DNA of 64,000 nt, taken from Empedobacter tilapiae (GTDB lineage Bacteria > Bacteroidota > Bacteroidia > Flavobacteriales > Weeksellaceae). The position numbers were made by a program, and so were the translations under genes. Position 1 is the first letter of the stretch; every line of letters starts with the position of its first letter. Location: contig NZ_SRPE01000005.1 in NCBI RefSeq assembly GCF_004785645.1, forward strand, positions 186,001 to 250,000, written 5' to 3'. Of the stretch, positions 55,777 through 64,000 are shown piece by piece. The notes under the pieces are model-generated. The model did no database searches. It saw only the letters and a program-made list of their open reading frames with translations, and was not told the origin of the DNA.

Positions 55777-56179
55777 AATTTTAGGAGTCGCAATGATTGC
55801 AGGAACACTTTTTTTAGGTTCTTGTGCAAGCAATTCATCAAACTCAGAAGGTAATGCCGCTAAAATAGAAGAAGTAACTTCGACATTAGACAATGTAAAT
55901 GAAATTAATTTCAAGAACAAAAAGAATGTTTTGTTAGACGTTCGTACTCCTGAAGAATTTGCTGAAGGTCATGTTCCTGGAGCGGTTAACATTGATGTAA
56001 AAAATCCAAATTTCGAAGAAGAGATTCAGAAATTAGATACAAAAAAGAATTATTTCATTTATTGCAAATCTGGTGTTAGAGCAAAATTAGCAACAGAAAA
56101 AATGCAAGAAAAAGGTTTCAAAAAAGCGAAGAATTTCAAAGATGGAATGTCAACGTACAAAGGAACTGTAACAAAATAA
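55766..56179 (+). CDS. Rhodanese-domain lipoprotein
   Basis: In this 137-residue protein a lipobox ends at Cys20 (TLFLGSC). The rhodanese domain covers about 50-135 (VLLDVRTPEEFAEGHVPGAV) with active-site Cys100 in YCKSGVRA. It would transfer sulfur, or bind a sulfane-sulfur donor, in the envelope. It overlaps pth by 11 bases and the DUF3820 gene by one base. Confidence 0.9.
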   Translation: MVNKILGVAMIAGTLFLGSCASNSSNSEGNAAKIEEVTSTLDNVNEINFKNKKNVLLDVRTPEEFAEGHVPGAVNIDVKNPNFEEEIQKLDTKKNYFIYCKSGVRAKLATEKMQEKGFKKAKNFKDGMSTYKGTVTK

Positions 56180-56409
56180 TGGAAGGATTTCGTCTCGAAA
56201 TATTAAAAGAAATTGTCACAACAAAAATGCCTTTCGGTAAATACGAAGGGCGATTGTTGTGCGATTTGCCTGTTTCTTATTTGGAATGGTTTGTTGGTAA
56301 AGGTGGTTTTCCGAAAGGAAAATTAGGTGTTTCATTATCAACTGTTTACGAAATTAAATTAAATGGTTTAGAAGATATTATCTACGAATTGAAACGTCAA
56401 TTTGGTTAA
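56179..56409 (+). CDS. DUF3820 family protein
   Basis: This 76-residue cytoplasmic protein has the core KMPFGKYEGRLLCDLPVSYL and LEWFVGKGGFPKGKLGV, diagnostic for DUF3820. It is sometimes described as a quorum-sensing-regulated virulence factor in Pseudomonas, but its role elsewhere is unknown. It shares a base with the stop of the rhodanese gene (TAATG), so translation is coupled. The convergent GNAT gene overlaps its end by four bases. Confidence 0.88.
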   Translation: MEGFRLEILKEIVTTKMPFGKYEGRLLCDLPVSYLEWFVGKGGFPKGKLGVSLSTVYEIKLNGLEDIIYELKRQFG

Positions 56410-56858
56410 ACTTCTATTTGATAGATTCTCGATTCTTCTTCCCACGGATGATAACCTTGTCCAATATATTCAAAACCTAACTTTTCGTAATATCCTACAT
56501 GATCTGTGCAAAGATTTAAATACTTGAATTCAAAATTTTTGGTATCTTCTTTAGCTTTATTAATTAAAAGAGAAGCGTAATTATTCCCCCTTTCTTCTTC
56601 ATTAATATAAACTGCGCAAATCCATGGATAAAGATCCATTCTACTGATAAAATCGTTTGTAATTAATCCTGCACATCCAATAATTTCATTTTCTTTTAAC
56701 AATAAATACCACTGCGGCAAAGGATTCTCAGCATGAACAGCATGTGTGATACAATCTTCGTAAATAATCGGAGAAACTTCACTCCAACTTTCTTGTAAAA
56801 AAGCAATTGCTTGCTTTAAATAACCTTTTTCCTCTCTTACTGAAATAACTTTTAGCAT
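56406..56858 (-). CDS. GNAT-family N-acetyltransferase
   Basis: The protein has about 150 residues from the ATG at 56858 (MLKVISVREEKGYLKQAIAF). An upstream in-frame extension lacks homology and runs into the next gene. The acetyl-CoA motif is WICAVYINEEERGNNYASLL, with LLINKAKEDTKNFEFKYLNL and HVGYYEKLGFEYIGQG after it. It acetylates an unknown substrate. It lies 7 bases downstream of another GNAT gene. Confidence 0.88.
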   Translation of the reverse strand: MLKVISVREEKGYLKQAIAFLQESWSEVSPIIYEDCITHAVHAENPLPQWYLLLKENEIIGCAGLITNDFISRMDLYPWICAVYINEEERGNNYASLLINKAKEDTKNFEFKYLNLCTDHVGYYEKLGFEYIGQGYHPWEEESRIYQIEV

Positions 56859-56865
56859 AATTCTT

Positions 56866-57309
56866 TTATTTAGTTTCCCATTCATAAAAATTTGCATCAT
56901 CACGCAATTGAAACCCTGCACTTGGATATAACGAATTTCCTATATCATTTGTTACACTAGTTTCTAACAACATCGCGCAAGCATCTGTTTTGCGACATAA
57001 ATTTTTTGCTTCTTCAATCAATTCTCTTGAAAAACCTTGTCCGCGAAATTCCGGAGAAACAAATAAATCATTCAAAATCCAGAAACGTTTCATTCGAGTA
57101 GATGAAAATGAAGGAAATAATTGTACGAAACCAACTGCTTTTTCGTCTTTATTATAGGCTAAAAAGATAACCGATTCATCATTTACAATTCTGGCTTCTA
57201 GAAATTCTTCCGCTGCTTTTACATCAGATTTTTTATCATAAAATTGACGATACGCATCAAATAAAGGAACCAATTCTTCTAAATTATTTATAGTAGCTTG
57301 TTTTGTCAT
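56866..57309 (-). CDS. GNAT-family N-acetyltransferase
   Basis: In this 147-residue protein the acetyl-CoA binding pattern is NDLFVSPEFRGQGFSRELIE, ending LYPSAGFQLRDDANFYEWE. It is a standard small GNAT of unknown substrate. It overlaps the preceding 118-residue gene by 4 bases and precedes the second GNAT, so all three probably share a transcript. Confidence 0.9.
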   Translation of the reverse strand: MTKQATINNLEELVPLFDAYRQFYDKKSDVKAAEEFLEARIVNDESVIFLAYNKDEKAVGFVQLFPSFSSTRMKRFWILNDLFVSPEFRGQGFSRELIEEAKNLCRKTDACAMLLETSVTNDIGNSLYPSAGFQLRDDANFYEWETK

Positions 57310-57662
57310 GATTCTGTGATTAAATATTCTTTTTTATTGTATTTATCTACAAAATATAATTGATTATTTCTGCATCTCATTTCCCCAAAAACAGATTTTA
57401 TATTTTCTAATACAATTTTATATTCAAGTGTAAATATATTTATTGAAATAAGATTTATATCTGGATTTTTAGTAGAATTCCATTGTTGTAAATATATCGT
57501 TGAATTGTGTTTATAAAACCAATCTCCAAAGATTTTATTATTCAATTCTTTAATTACTGGATTAGAATTAAGCGAGAAAAAAGTTGGACCAAACCGAATT
57601 TCTCCAGCAAATTGTTTTTGAATTTTTAATGATTCATATTCTATGAAATTTTCCCAATACAT
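57306..57662 (-). CDS. Small hypothetical protein
   Basis: This 118-residue protein has no signal or membrane segment. It has several beta-like segments (FAGEIRFGPTFFSLNSNPVI, TLEYKIVLENIKSVFGEMRC, NNQLYFVDKYNKKEYLITES). The family is not recognised. It is translationally coupled to the GNAT gene (4-base overlap) and lies 24 bases after nadD. Confidence 0.7.
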   Translation of the reverse strand: MYWENFIEYESLKIQKQFAGEIRFGPTFFSLNSNPVIKELNNKIFGDWFYKHNSTIYLQQWNSTKNPDINLISINIFTLEYKIVLENIKSVFGEMRCRNNQLYFVDKYNKKEYLITES

Positions 57663-57686
57663 AATTTACAAATTCTCAAATTAAAT

Positions 57687-58253
57687 TCATCCATACAAAT
57701 TACTTCCATCCAAATATTCCCAAACTTTTGGAGGTAACATAGGTTTTATATTTTTTCCATCTTTTATTGCATTTCTGATAAATGTAGAAGAAATTTCCAT
57801 CAAAGGCGCTTCCACCATTTCGACATTATCCAAATTTTCTTCTTGCGAATAACCAGGACGCGGATAAACATACAATTGATAATCGCGCATTAAAATCTCT
57901 GCGTTTTTCCATTTCGAAATTCCATCTAAATTATCAGAACCCATAATCAACGCAAAGTCATGCTCAGGAAATTTTTCGTTTAGATGAATTAATGTATCAA
58001 TTGTATACGACGGTTTCGGTAACGTAAACTCGATATTAGATGCACGAAGATTAGGATAATCTTTAATTGCTAATTCTACCATTTCTAATCGATCATATTC
58101 ATTTGCCAAAGAACTTTTTTTCTTCAACGGGTTTTGAGGTGAAACCACAAACCAAACCTGATCCAAATCGGTGAATTGTTGAAAATGATTGGCAATAATT
58201 AAATGTCCGACATGAATAGGATTGAATGATCCAAAATATAAACCGACTTTCAT
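57687..58253 (-). CDS. nadD: Nicotinate-nucleotide adenylyltransferase
   Basis: This 188-residue protein has the nucleotidyl-transfer motif GSFNPIHVGH at 8-17, followed by VWFVVSPQNPLKKKSSL and the C-terminal ISSTFIRNAIKDGKNI. It makes deamido-NAD from nicotinate mononucleotide and ATP in the NAD route. Terminators separate it from the Maf gene ahead. Confidence 0.95.
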   Translation of the reverse strand: MKVGLYFGSFNPIHVGHLIIANHFQQFTDLDQVWFVVSPQNPLKKKSSLANEYDRLEMVELAIKDYPNLRASNIEFTLPKPSYTIDTLIHLNEKFPEHDFALIMGSDNLDGISKWKNAEILMRDYQLYVYPRPGYSQEENLDNVEMVEAPLMEISSTFIRNAIKDGKNIKPMLPPKVWEYLDGSNLYG

Positions 58254-58302
58254 AAAATTGATTTTTTAGAAAAACAAAAATACGATAATTGTAGAATAAA
58301 AA

Positions 58303-58322
58303 AATCCAGCCGAAGCTGGATT
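58303..58322 (-). terminator. Terminator of the Maf gene
   Basis: AATCCAGC and GCTGGATT form an 8-bp stem closed by a CGAA loop (plus strand), with seven T behind it on the minus strand. Confidence 0.88.
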
Positions 58323-58328
58323 GTATCT

Positions 58329-58913
58329 TTAGAACTTCACTAATTCTTTATATAGCTTATGTGTAGGAAGTCCCATTACATTGAAATAACTTCCATTCAT
58401 ATTGTCCACACCAATGTAACCAATCCATTCCTGAACGCCATAAGCACCCGCTTTATCGAAAGGTTTATAATTATCGATATAGAAATAAATTTCATCGTCT
58501 GTTAAATCTGCGAAAGTAACCTGCGTTTCGTCCGAAAAAGTAACTTCTTTCTCTAAAGAACGAATCGTAACTGATGTATAAACAGAATGTCTTTTTCCGC
58601 TTAATTTTTTAATCATTTCGTACGCTTCTTCTCTATTCGAAGCTTTTTCTAACGATTCATCATCAACCCAAACAGTTGTGTCCGATGTAATAATCAAATC
58701 ATTTGATTGAATATCCGTATAAGCTTTTGCTTTTTTAGCAGATAGGTATTCAGTGATTTGTTCTTTTTTGAATTCGTTGCGATCAAATGTTTCGTCAATA
58801 TTCAATGAAATTGTCGAAAATTGCAATCCTAATCCAGCTAAAAGTTCTTTTCTTCTTGGCGATTGTGATGCCAAAATGATATTGGTATCTTTTAATTTTT
58901 CTGTTAATAACAT
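58329..58913 (-). CDS. maf: Maf family nucleotide pyrophosphatase
   Basis: This 194-residue protein has IILASQSPRRKELLAGLGL (about 12-30), DLIITSDTTVWVDDESLEKA with the catalytic Asp, and DKAGAYGVQEWIG near the C-terminus. Maf proteins hydrolyse modified or canonical nucleoside triphosphates and prevent their incorporation. It is the last gene of the run DUF2520-kdsC-maf, an arrangement commonly seen in Flavobacteriia. Confidence 0.93.
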   Translation of the reverse strand: MLLTEKLKDTNIILASQSPRRKELLAGLGLQFSTISLNIDETFDRNEFKKEQITEYLSAKKAKAYTDIQSNDLIITSDTTVWVDDESLEKASNREEAYEMIKKLSGKRHSVYTSVTIRSLEKEVTFSDETQVTFADLTDDEIYFYIDNYKPFDKAGAYGVQEWIGYIGVDNMNGSYFNVMGLPTHKLYKELVKF

Positions 58914-58924
58914 TTCAAATTCTT

Positions 58925-59449
58925 TTATACAGAAGCTACTTCTTCTGCATTATACCATTTGTTTTGAACTTTCAAAATTTGTTCTAATAAATCGCGAACA
59001 CAACCTTTTCCTCCGTTTTCTGGTGAAATATATTCCGAAGCTTTGCGAACATCCATACACGCATCGTTTGGACAAGCAGATAATCCTACTAAATTCATCA
59101 CGGCTAAATCTGGATAATCATCACCCATATAAGCAATTTCATCAGGATCTAATCCATAAGAAAAAAGTAAATCTTCGAAAGCTTCTACTTTATCACGTTT
59201 GTTTACATAAATATCTGTTAAGCCTAAATATTTTAAACGATTAACGACAGCTTCATCCCTTCCGCCTGTAATAACGACGATTCGTATTCCTTGTTTGATG
59301 GCTAATTGCATTGCATAACCATCACGCGTATTCATTGTTCTAACCATTTCGCCAGTTGGTAATAAAATTAAATTTCCATCTGTCAAAACTCCATCTACAT
59401 CTAAAATAACGGTTTTAATGTTATTTAGTTTTTCTTTATAACTTATCAT
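58925..59449 (-). CDS. kdsC: KDO-8-phosphate phosphatase-like HAD enzyme
   Basis: In this 174-residue protein the HAD motif LDVDGVLTDG starts near 16, with the nucleophile Asp17 and Asp19. IVVITGGRDEAVVNRL is motif II and YMGDDYPDLAVM is motif IV. The size is that of KdsC, which removes phosphate from KDO-8-phosphate for lipopolysaccharide. The start overlaps the DUF2520 gene by 4 bases. Confidence 0.92.
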   Translation of the reverse strand: MISYKEKLNNIKTVILDVDGVLTDGNLILLPTGEMVRTMNTRDGYAMQLAIKQGIRIVVITGGRDEAVVNRLKYLGLTDIYVNKRDKVEAFEDLLFSYGLDPDEIAYMGDDYPDLAVMNLVGLSACPNDACMDVRKASEYISPENGGKGCVRDLLEQILKVQNKWYNAEEVASV

Positions 59450-60210
59450 TTTTCGTAAACTCGTTTGATTGAATCTGTCAATATTTGGTAAATCTGTAAT
59501 AATCTCGAATCATCTTGTAAGGCTTCTAAATGACGATCAATAATGACTTGATCTCCACGTTTTGCAGGACCAGTTTGTGCATCTTTTGGATTCATTTCGA
59601 TCACTTTATTCGCTGTTTCCTGAATAAGAGGCAACAAAACATCAAACGGAACATTATTTTCCTCACAAACATTTCCAGCGATATAATATAAATGATTGAC
59701 AAAATTATTTGCCCAAACACCTGTCATATGCACTTGCATTCTACTTGCAAAATTAAGCTCGTGAACTTCATTTGAAATACGATTTCCTAATTCATTTAAT
59801 TTCTTCAAATCTTCAGGATTTTCGGCTTCGATAAAAAACGGAATATTATCATATCGCATCGTTCTTTCTTTGGAAAAAGTTTGCAACGGATAAAAAACGC
59901 CTTTTCGATAATCGCCTTTAAGAACAGACATTGGAGACGAACCAGAAGTATGGACAACCAAAACATCATCGTACGGAATATAATGTGAAAATTCTTCGAT
60001 ACCAGAATCGGCACTCGCAATAATATAAATATCTGCTTTTTCTATTTCAGAAATTTTATCTGTGTACGAAATTCTATTTGCTTCTCCGATTTCTCTAGCG
60101 TGTTCTAATGTTCTATTGAATATTTGTCGAACATTGCAAGTGTTTTCGATTAATGCACGAGTTAAGTGAAATGCAACATTCCCTGCACCTAATATGACAA
60201 TTGAACTCAA
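59446..60210 (-). CDS. Rossmann-fold and DUF2520 protein
   Basis: In this 254-residue protein the N-terminal NADP-binding segment is IVILGAGNVAFHLTRALIEN (4-23). The C-terminal half is the helical DUF2520 domain with MQVHMTGVWANNFVNHLYYI and the end NPKDAQTGPAKRGD. It resembles ketopantoate- or pyrroline-carboxylate-reductase folds, but its substrate is unknown. It starts the operon that continues with kdsC and maf. Confidence 0.9.
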   Translation of the reverse strand: MSSIVILGAGNVAFHLTRALIENTCNVRQIFNRTLEHAREIGEANRISYTDKISEIEKADIYIIASADSGIEEFSHYIPYDDVLVVHTSGSSPMSVLKGDYRKGVFYPLQTFSKERTMRYDNIPFFIEAENPEDLKKLNELGNRISNEVHELNFASRMQVHMTGVWANNFVNHLYYIAGNVCEENNVPFDVLLPLIQETANKVIEMNPKDAQTGPAKRGDQVIIDRHLEALQDDSRLLQIYQILTDSIKRVYEK

Positions 60211-60360
60211 TGTTTTAGCAATTTTTTGATTAATATTAATTGAATTATAAAAGTAAGTTTTTCAGTCGAGGAAAAAAATTTAAAAAAAAATTAAAAATTC
60301 TTGTAACATTTTTGAAACTGTTGCGTCTTATTAGTAAAATCATTCAACAATTAGGTTTAC

Positions 60361-60381
60361 GTATTATGTAAAACATAGTAC
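60361..60381. promoter_or_regulatory. Palindromic site, distal copy
   Basis: GTATTATGTAAAACATAGTA plus C forms nine-base arms around AAA with one mismatch. The identical 21 bases recur at 60465. They may be operator sites for the outer-membrane receptor gene. Confidence 0.65.
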
Positions 60382-60464
60382 TTTATGAAAAAAGTTTAAA
60401 TATTTGTAACAAAACATTTTTTATAACGTCTAATAAGGAAAAAAATAAGGACAACTCTTATTAT

Positions 60465-60485
60465 GTATTATGTAAAACATAGTAC
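60465..60485. promoter_or_regulatory. Palindromic site, proximal copy
   Basis: Identical to the site at 60361 and ending 18 bases before the ATG at 60504, in the leader of the receptor gene. Confidence 0.65.
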
Positions 60486-60503
60486 TATTAAAAAATATAA
60501 ACT

Positions 60504-62906
60504 ATGAGATTAAACAAATTTACTTTAGCTATTCTTTTCTCCGTTTGCTCTATTTACGGATTCTCACAAGAACAACATCCTGTGAAAGGAAAAATTGAAA
60601 ATGTAAAAAATGAAGCAGTAGGTATGGCTGCGATTCAGATTTATAAAGCAGATTCAAAAGAATTATTCGATGAAGTGTATGCGAACGCAGACGGAACATT
60701 CGAGATTCCAGATTTAGAAGACGGAAGTTATCGTTTGGTGATTACAGAATTTGGTTATCAACAATCTGTAACAACTGCAGAAGTAAAAGGAGGTGAGTTA
60801 AATTTAGGTAACATCATTTTACAAGCAGAAAAAGCCGAAACAGTTGAACTGAAAGGAGCATTTGTTCGTGCGCAAACTTCACAATATCGTAATGAAATAG
60901 ATAAACGTGTTGTAGAAGTGGGGAACGATTTAGTTTCTTCTGGTACAGATGCTGCATCGGTTCTGAATAATATTCCTTCAGTTAATGTTGATCAACAATC
61001 AGGTGCTTTATCGTTGAGAGGAAATGAAAATGTAAAAGTTTATGTAGATGGTAAGCCGTCGTCTCAATCTGCAGCTCAATTACTGAAACAAATTCCTTCT
61101 AATCAAATTCAACGTATAGAAATTATCACAAATCCGTCTGCTAAATATGAAGCTGATGGAAAATCTGGAATCATTAATATCGTATTGGTAAAAGGGCAGA
61201 AAAAAGGGTATAATGTTGGTTTGATTGCTGGATACGAGCAAGGTAAAAAATCACGTTTCAATTCATCTGTTAATGCAAACGTAAATGTAGGAAAGTTCAA
61301 TTTATTTGGTAATGTAAATTATGCAGATCGTCCATCTAAACAAAATGGTATTGGTCAGAATTATTCTGATAATATAGATCAGTTGTTTGATATTCAGAAT
61401 AATAAAAATAGAAATTTATCTTATAAAGCAGGTTTTGACTGGTTTATTAATGATCAAAATGCATTGACAGTTTATACAAATCAATGGAATGGAGATCATA
61501 ATGCGTTAATTAATACAAATATTTTACAAGGTGTAAAAAATGATTTGAATAGAAATGATATTTGGTCAGATTCAAAAAGTTCGGATTATAGTTTAAACTT
61601 CAAACATGATTTCAAAAAAGAAGATCATAATATTATTTTGGATGCATTTTATTCGACAAGTAAAGAAGATGATGATAGAGATTACACAAACACATACCCA
61701 AAAAGTAAGTTCTATCAAGAATATCGAAATGATAAAACAACGAATACTCGAATCAATTTAGATTATACGAATCAAATAAAAGATGCTGGAAAATTAGAAG
61801 CAGGTTTACAATTCAGAAGAGAAACGAATGATAATATTTTAAGATCTACAGATGTAATTACTGAAAATGCTGTAAACTTTAATCCAAATGTTGATTTTGA
61901 ATTTGAGCGTAAATTCTTCTCGGGTTACGCGAATTATAAACAAAAATTTAACAAATTCGGAGCTCAAATAGGATTGAGATTAGAACGTGTAGAGGATGAT
62001 GGAAATTGGTTATTTGCGCCTAATAACTCTGGAACTTTGAAAAAAGATTATACAGATTTATTTCCATCTGCTTTCTTAACATATGATTTGACAGAAAAGG
62101 ATCAATTATCATTTAACTATAGTAGAAGAATTGATCGTCCAGGAATGTATCAGTTAACACCTGTACCTCAGTTTACGACAGCTTTAATGTCAAGTAAAGG
62201 TAATCCAGAACTTAATCCAGAATACACAAACTCAATTGAATTAGGGTATTTGAAACAATTGAAAAAAGGATCAATTTCAGGAAATTTATTTTACCGTCAT
62301 GTAACTGATAATATTATTCAGACTTTCAAAAAAGATCCAGAAGTAGAATCAGCTTTTATACAATATAATATGAACTATGATAAAGTGAATAGTTATGGAG
62401 TTGAAGCAAGCTGGAACTATAAATTAACTAAATGGATGAGTACTTATCTTGCCGGAGATTTTACTTCATCAGAAATGCAAAGTGTTATAGAGGATGAAAA
62501 TAATAATCCTGTTGTTAAGAAAATTACAGCGAATACATTGTCATTGAGAATGAATAATACTTATACATTAACAAAACAATTAAGTTTACAACAATTTGGA
62601 TTCTTCAGAGGTAAAAATAAATTTTTACAAGGAGAAATGTTAGATATGTGGCGTATGGACTTAGGAATAAAATATAGTTTTATGCAAGGAAAAGCATCAT
62701 TTTCAGCTCGTGTAAATGATATTTTCAATACAATGAAAGCACGTGTTAATATGGATAATCCATACGAAGGTTTTGCAAAATTCAAATGGGAATCAAGAAC
62801 ATTTTATTTAGGATTTAATTACAACTTCGGTGGTAAGGTAAAATCAAGAGCCGAAGCTCAACAGAATAAAACTGAGCAAAATGGTGGTGGAATAGGATTA
62901 CAATAA
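60504..62906 (+). CDS. Outer-membrane beta-barrel family protein (TonB-receptor-like)
   Basis: This 800-residue protein has a signal peptide (MRLNKFTLAILFSVCSIYGF). A carboxypeptidase-regulatory-like domain spans about 25-110 (VYANADGTFEIPDLEDGSYR). The plug domain includes LNNIPSVNVDQQSGALSLRG and IITNPSAKYEADGKSGIINI. The remainder is a barrel that ends with FYLGFNYNFGGK. The barrel should sit in the outer membrane and bind or import a ligand that cannot be named. Two identical palindromes in its leader suggest specific regulation. Confidence 0.93.
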   Translation: MRLNKFTLAILFSVCSIYGFSQEQHPVKGKIENVKNEAVGMAAIQIYKADSKELFDEVYANADGTFEIPDLEDGSYRLVITEFGYQQSVTTAEVKGGELNLGNIILQAEKAETVELKGAFVRAQTSQYRNEIDKRVVEVGNDLVSSGTDAASVLNNIPSVNVDQQSGALSLRGNENVKVYVDGKPSSQSAAQLLKQIPSNQIQRIEIITNPSAKYEADGKSGIINIVLVKGQKKGYNVGLIAGYEQGKKSRFNSSVNANVNVGKFNLFGNVNYADRPSKQNGIGQNYSDNIDQLFDIQNNKNRNLSYKAGFDWFINDQNALTVYTNQWNGDHNALINTNILQGVKNDLNRNDIWSDSKSSDYSLNFKHDFKKEDHNIILDAFYSTSKEDDDRDYTNTYPKSKFYQEYRNDKTTNTRINLDYTNQIKDAGKLEAGLQFRRETNDNILRSTDVITENAVNFNPNVDFEFERKFFSGYANYKQKFNKFGAQIGLRLERVEDDGNWLFAPNNSGTLKKDYTDLFPSAFLTYDLTEKDQLSFNYSRRIDRPGMYQLTPVPQFTTALMSSKGNPELNPEYTNSIELGYLKQLKKGSISGNLFYRHVTDNIIQTFKKDPEVESAFIQYNMNYDKVNSYGVEASWNYKLTKWMSTYLAGDFTSSEMQSVIEDENNNPVVKKITANTLSLRMNNTYTLTKQLSLQQFGFFRGKNKFLQGEMLDMWRMDLGIKYSFMQGKASFSARVNDIFNTMKARVNMDNPYEGFAKFKWESRTFYLGFNYNFGGKVKSRAEAQQNKTEQNGGGIGLQ

Positions 62907-62946
62907 ATTAAAAACATTCTTCATTTATTTAAATATTCTTAAAACG

Positions 62947-62983
62947 AAAAAGAGTTCCAATATTTTTTGGAACTCTTTTTTTT
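62947..62983. terminator. Bidirectional terminator
   Basis: A perfect 14-bp stem (62947-62960 with 62967-62980) between convergent genes. Confidence 0.92.
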
Positions 62984-63007
62984 AAATGGGATTAATATTT
63001 TATTTTT

Positions 63008-64000
63008 TTATTGAACATCTTTCTTGAATAATTTATTCAATGTTACAGCAATCGCACCGTCTCCAGTGACATTTCCTGCTGTTCCAAAACTATCCATTGC
63101 AATATAAAGTGCAATCATCAAAGCTTGATTTTCTGCATTAAATCCTAACATCGATGCAATAATACCAATTGCTGCCATAATAGCTCCACCAGGAACTCCA
63201 GGAGCTGCAACCATTGCAATCCCAAGCATCATCATAAATCCTAAAAATTGAACAAAATCAATCTCCATACCTTGAATTAACATCAATGCTAAACAACAAC
63301 AAACAATTTTTAACATCGAACCAGATAGGTGAATTGTTGCACACAAAGGCACTGCAAAATTGGCAATTTCATCGCGAACTCCAATTTTCTTTACTTGCGC
63401 AATTGTTACAGGTATTGTTGCAGCAGAAGATTGTGTTCCTAAAGCTGTAAAATAAGCAGGTAACATCAATTTCAACATAGTAAATGGATTCTTTTTTGAG
63501 ACAACTCCAGCAATTGTAAACTGAATAACCAATAATAAAACGTGTAGCACGAAAATTACACCGATTATTTTCAAGAATACATTCATAATTGTTACGACTT
63601 GTCCTGAATATGACATGTTCAAGAAGATTCCGAAAATAAAAATTGGTAATAATGGAATGATTAAATTTTGAATCAAATACGTAATAATTGATTCGAAATC
63701 ATCTGCAAATTTTCCAAAATTCGAATCTTTTAATCGTGATAATCCAATTCCGAAAAGAAATGAAAATACCAAAGCGGGCATTACATCAAATAATGGAGGG
63801 AATTCTATTGAAAAATAAGGTACGAATTCTTTGGCTTTTTCTGCTAAATTAATTTGTCCAGTTTGATGTTCTAATAATTGTGGAAAAATAGACATACTCG
63901 CTGAGTAACCTAATAATCCTGAAAAAATGGTTGATCCGTACGCAATTAAAACGGTTGATAATAATAATTTTCCTGCTGTTTGTCCTAGTCTTCCAATCGA
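63008..64000 (-). CDS. Dicarboxylate/amino-acid:cation symporter, 5' end outside the window
   Basis: The frame is open to the window edge, giving 330 residues. The visible part starts SIGRLGQTAGKLLLSTVLIA and contains re-entrant loop patterns PAYFTALGTQSSAATIPVTI and VPGGAIMAAIGIIASMLGF, plus the C-terminal DSFGTAGNVTGDGAIAV. This fits the DAACS (SLC1-like) family, which carries aspartate, glutamate, cystine or dicarboxylates with protons or sodium. The substrate is not determined. An internal ATG at 63895 is not the start. Confidence 0.93.
   Translation of the reverse strand, partial: SIGRLGQTAGKLLLSTVLIAYGSTIFSGLLGYSASMSIFPQLLEHQTGQINLAEKAKEFVPYFSIEFPPLFDVMPALVFSFLFGIGLSRLKDSNFGKFADDFESIITYLIQNLIIPLLPIFIFGIFLNMSYSGQVVTIMNVFLKIIGVIFVLHVLLLVIQFTIAGVVSKKNPFTMLKLMLPAYFTALGTQSSAATIPVTIAQVKKIGVRDEIANFAVPLCATIHLSGSMLKIVCCCLALMLIQGMEIDFVQFLGFMMMLGIAMVAAPGVPGGAIMAAIGIIASMLGFNAENQALMIALYIAMDSFGTAGNVTGDGAIAVTLNKLFKKDVQ

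Larger units (their letters stand above)
60301..60489 (+). repeat. Imperfect 104-bp tandem duplication of the receptor leader
   Basis: Both halves have TTGTAACA, then a T run, then CGTC-T-TATTA / CGTC-TAATAAG, and finally the 21-base palindrome. The period is 104 bases. The two middle parts have diverged while the palindromes are identical. Confidence 0.6.

Overview
The window is AT-rich chromosomal DNA from a Gram-negative Bacteroidota bacterium. It most resembles a marine or clinical Flavobacteriia of the Weeksellaceae/Empedobacter type, but the genus is a guess. Supporting signs are a type IX secretion plug protein, a DnaE carrying an N-terminal proofreading domain, a fused alpha/beta 2-oxoacid dehydrogenase E1, KdsC, an outer-membrane beta-barrel receptor with an N-terminal carboxypeptidase-regulatory domain, few Shine-Dalgarno sequences, and sites resembling the TTTG/TAnnTTTG promoter.

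Bases 1-9900 are the accessory part. They hold the end of a type VI secretion tube protein (TssD), a complete VgrG spike, a broken conserved gene, and an intact effector with a PAAR-like N-terminus and an Ntox15 (HxxD nuclease) C-terminus, followed by its GAD-like/DUF1851 immunity gene. Behind this live pair lies a row of displaced cassettes: a catalytically dead Ntox15 tail with a nonsense-mutated immunity copy; a toxin tail with an intact PoNi-type immunity gene and a DUF6630 gene; a deleted immunity copy; and a frameshifted Tox-REase-5 toxin with a frameshifted Imm52 gene. Three of the cassette boundaries carry the same hairpin, and the linker sequence of the live effector recurs after it. 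This looks like a record of repeated replacement of the effector C-terminus with retention of old immunity genes. It is the most interesting system in the window.

Bases 9900-18700 (mostly minus strand) carry a secreted repeat-like protein coupled to a TIM-barrel-like lipoprotein, a DEAH helicase with two predicted membrane segments, an HU-family protein followed by a cluster of GC-rich palindromes, and the T9SS plug protein. Bases 18700-39300 are mostly core genes: E1 dehydrogenase, M16 protease, a methyltransferase, a lipoprotein alpha-amylase, a LOG-family enzyme, a Bax-inhibitor-like membrane protein, PnuC, a phosphopantetheinyl transferase, AhcY, a secreted aspartyl protease with a PDZ domain, a TraB/GumN-sigma factor-membrane protein operon, and a Nudix gene preceded by six copies of a heptamer.

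Bases 39400-39850 hold four nearly identical tRNA-Asp genes. Bases 39900-60200 carry thioredoxin, DnaE, an FMN reductase, a MerR regulator, an M23 peptidase, AlaS, an EamA transporter, a coupled ATP-grasp plus amidohydrolase/QEGLA-peptidase pair, TlpA, Pth, a rhodanese, GNATs, NadD, Maf, KdsC and a DUF2520 protein. The window ends with an outer-membrane receptor that has two copies of a palindromic site in front of it, and the 5'-truncated gene of a dicarboxylate/amino-acid symporter.

At least five genes are interrupted by single-base indels or stops. Most are in the toxin region and fit real decay, but some lie in short homopolymers and should be checked against raw reads.
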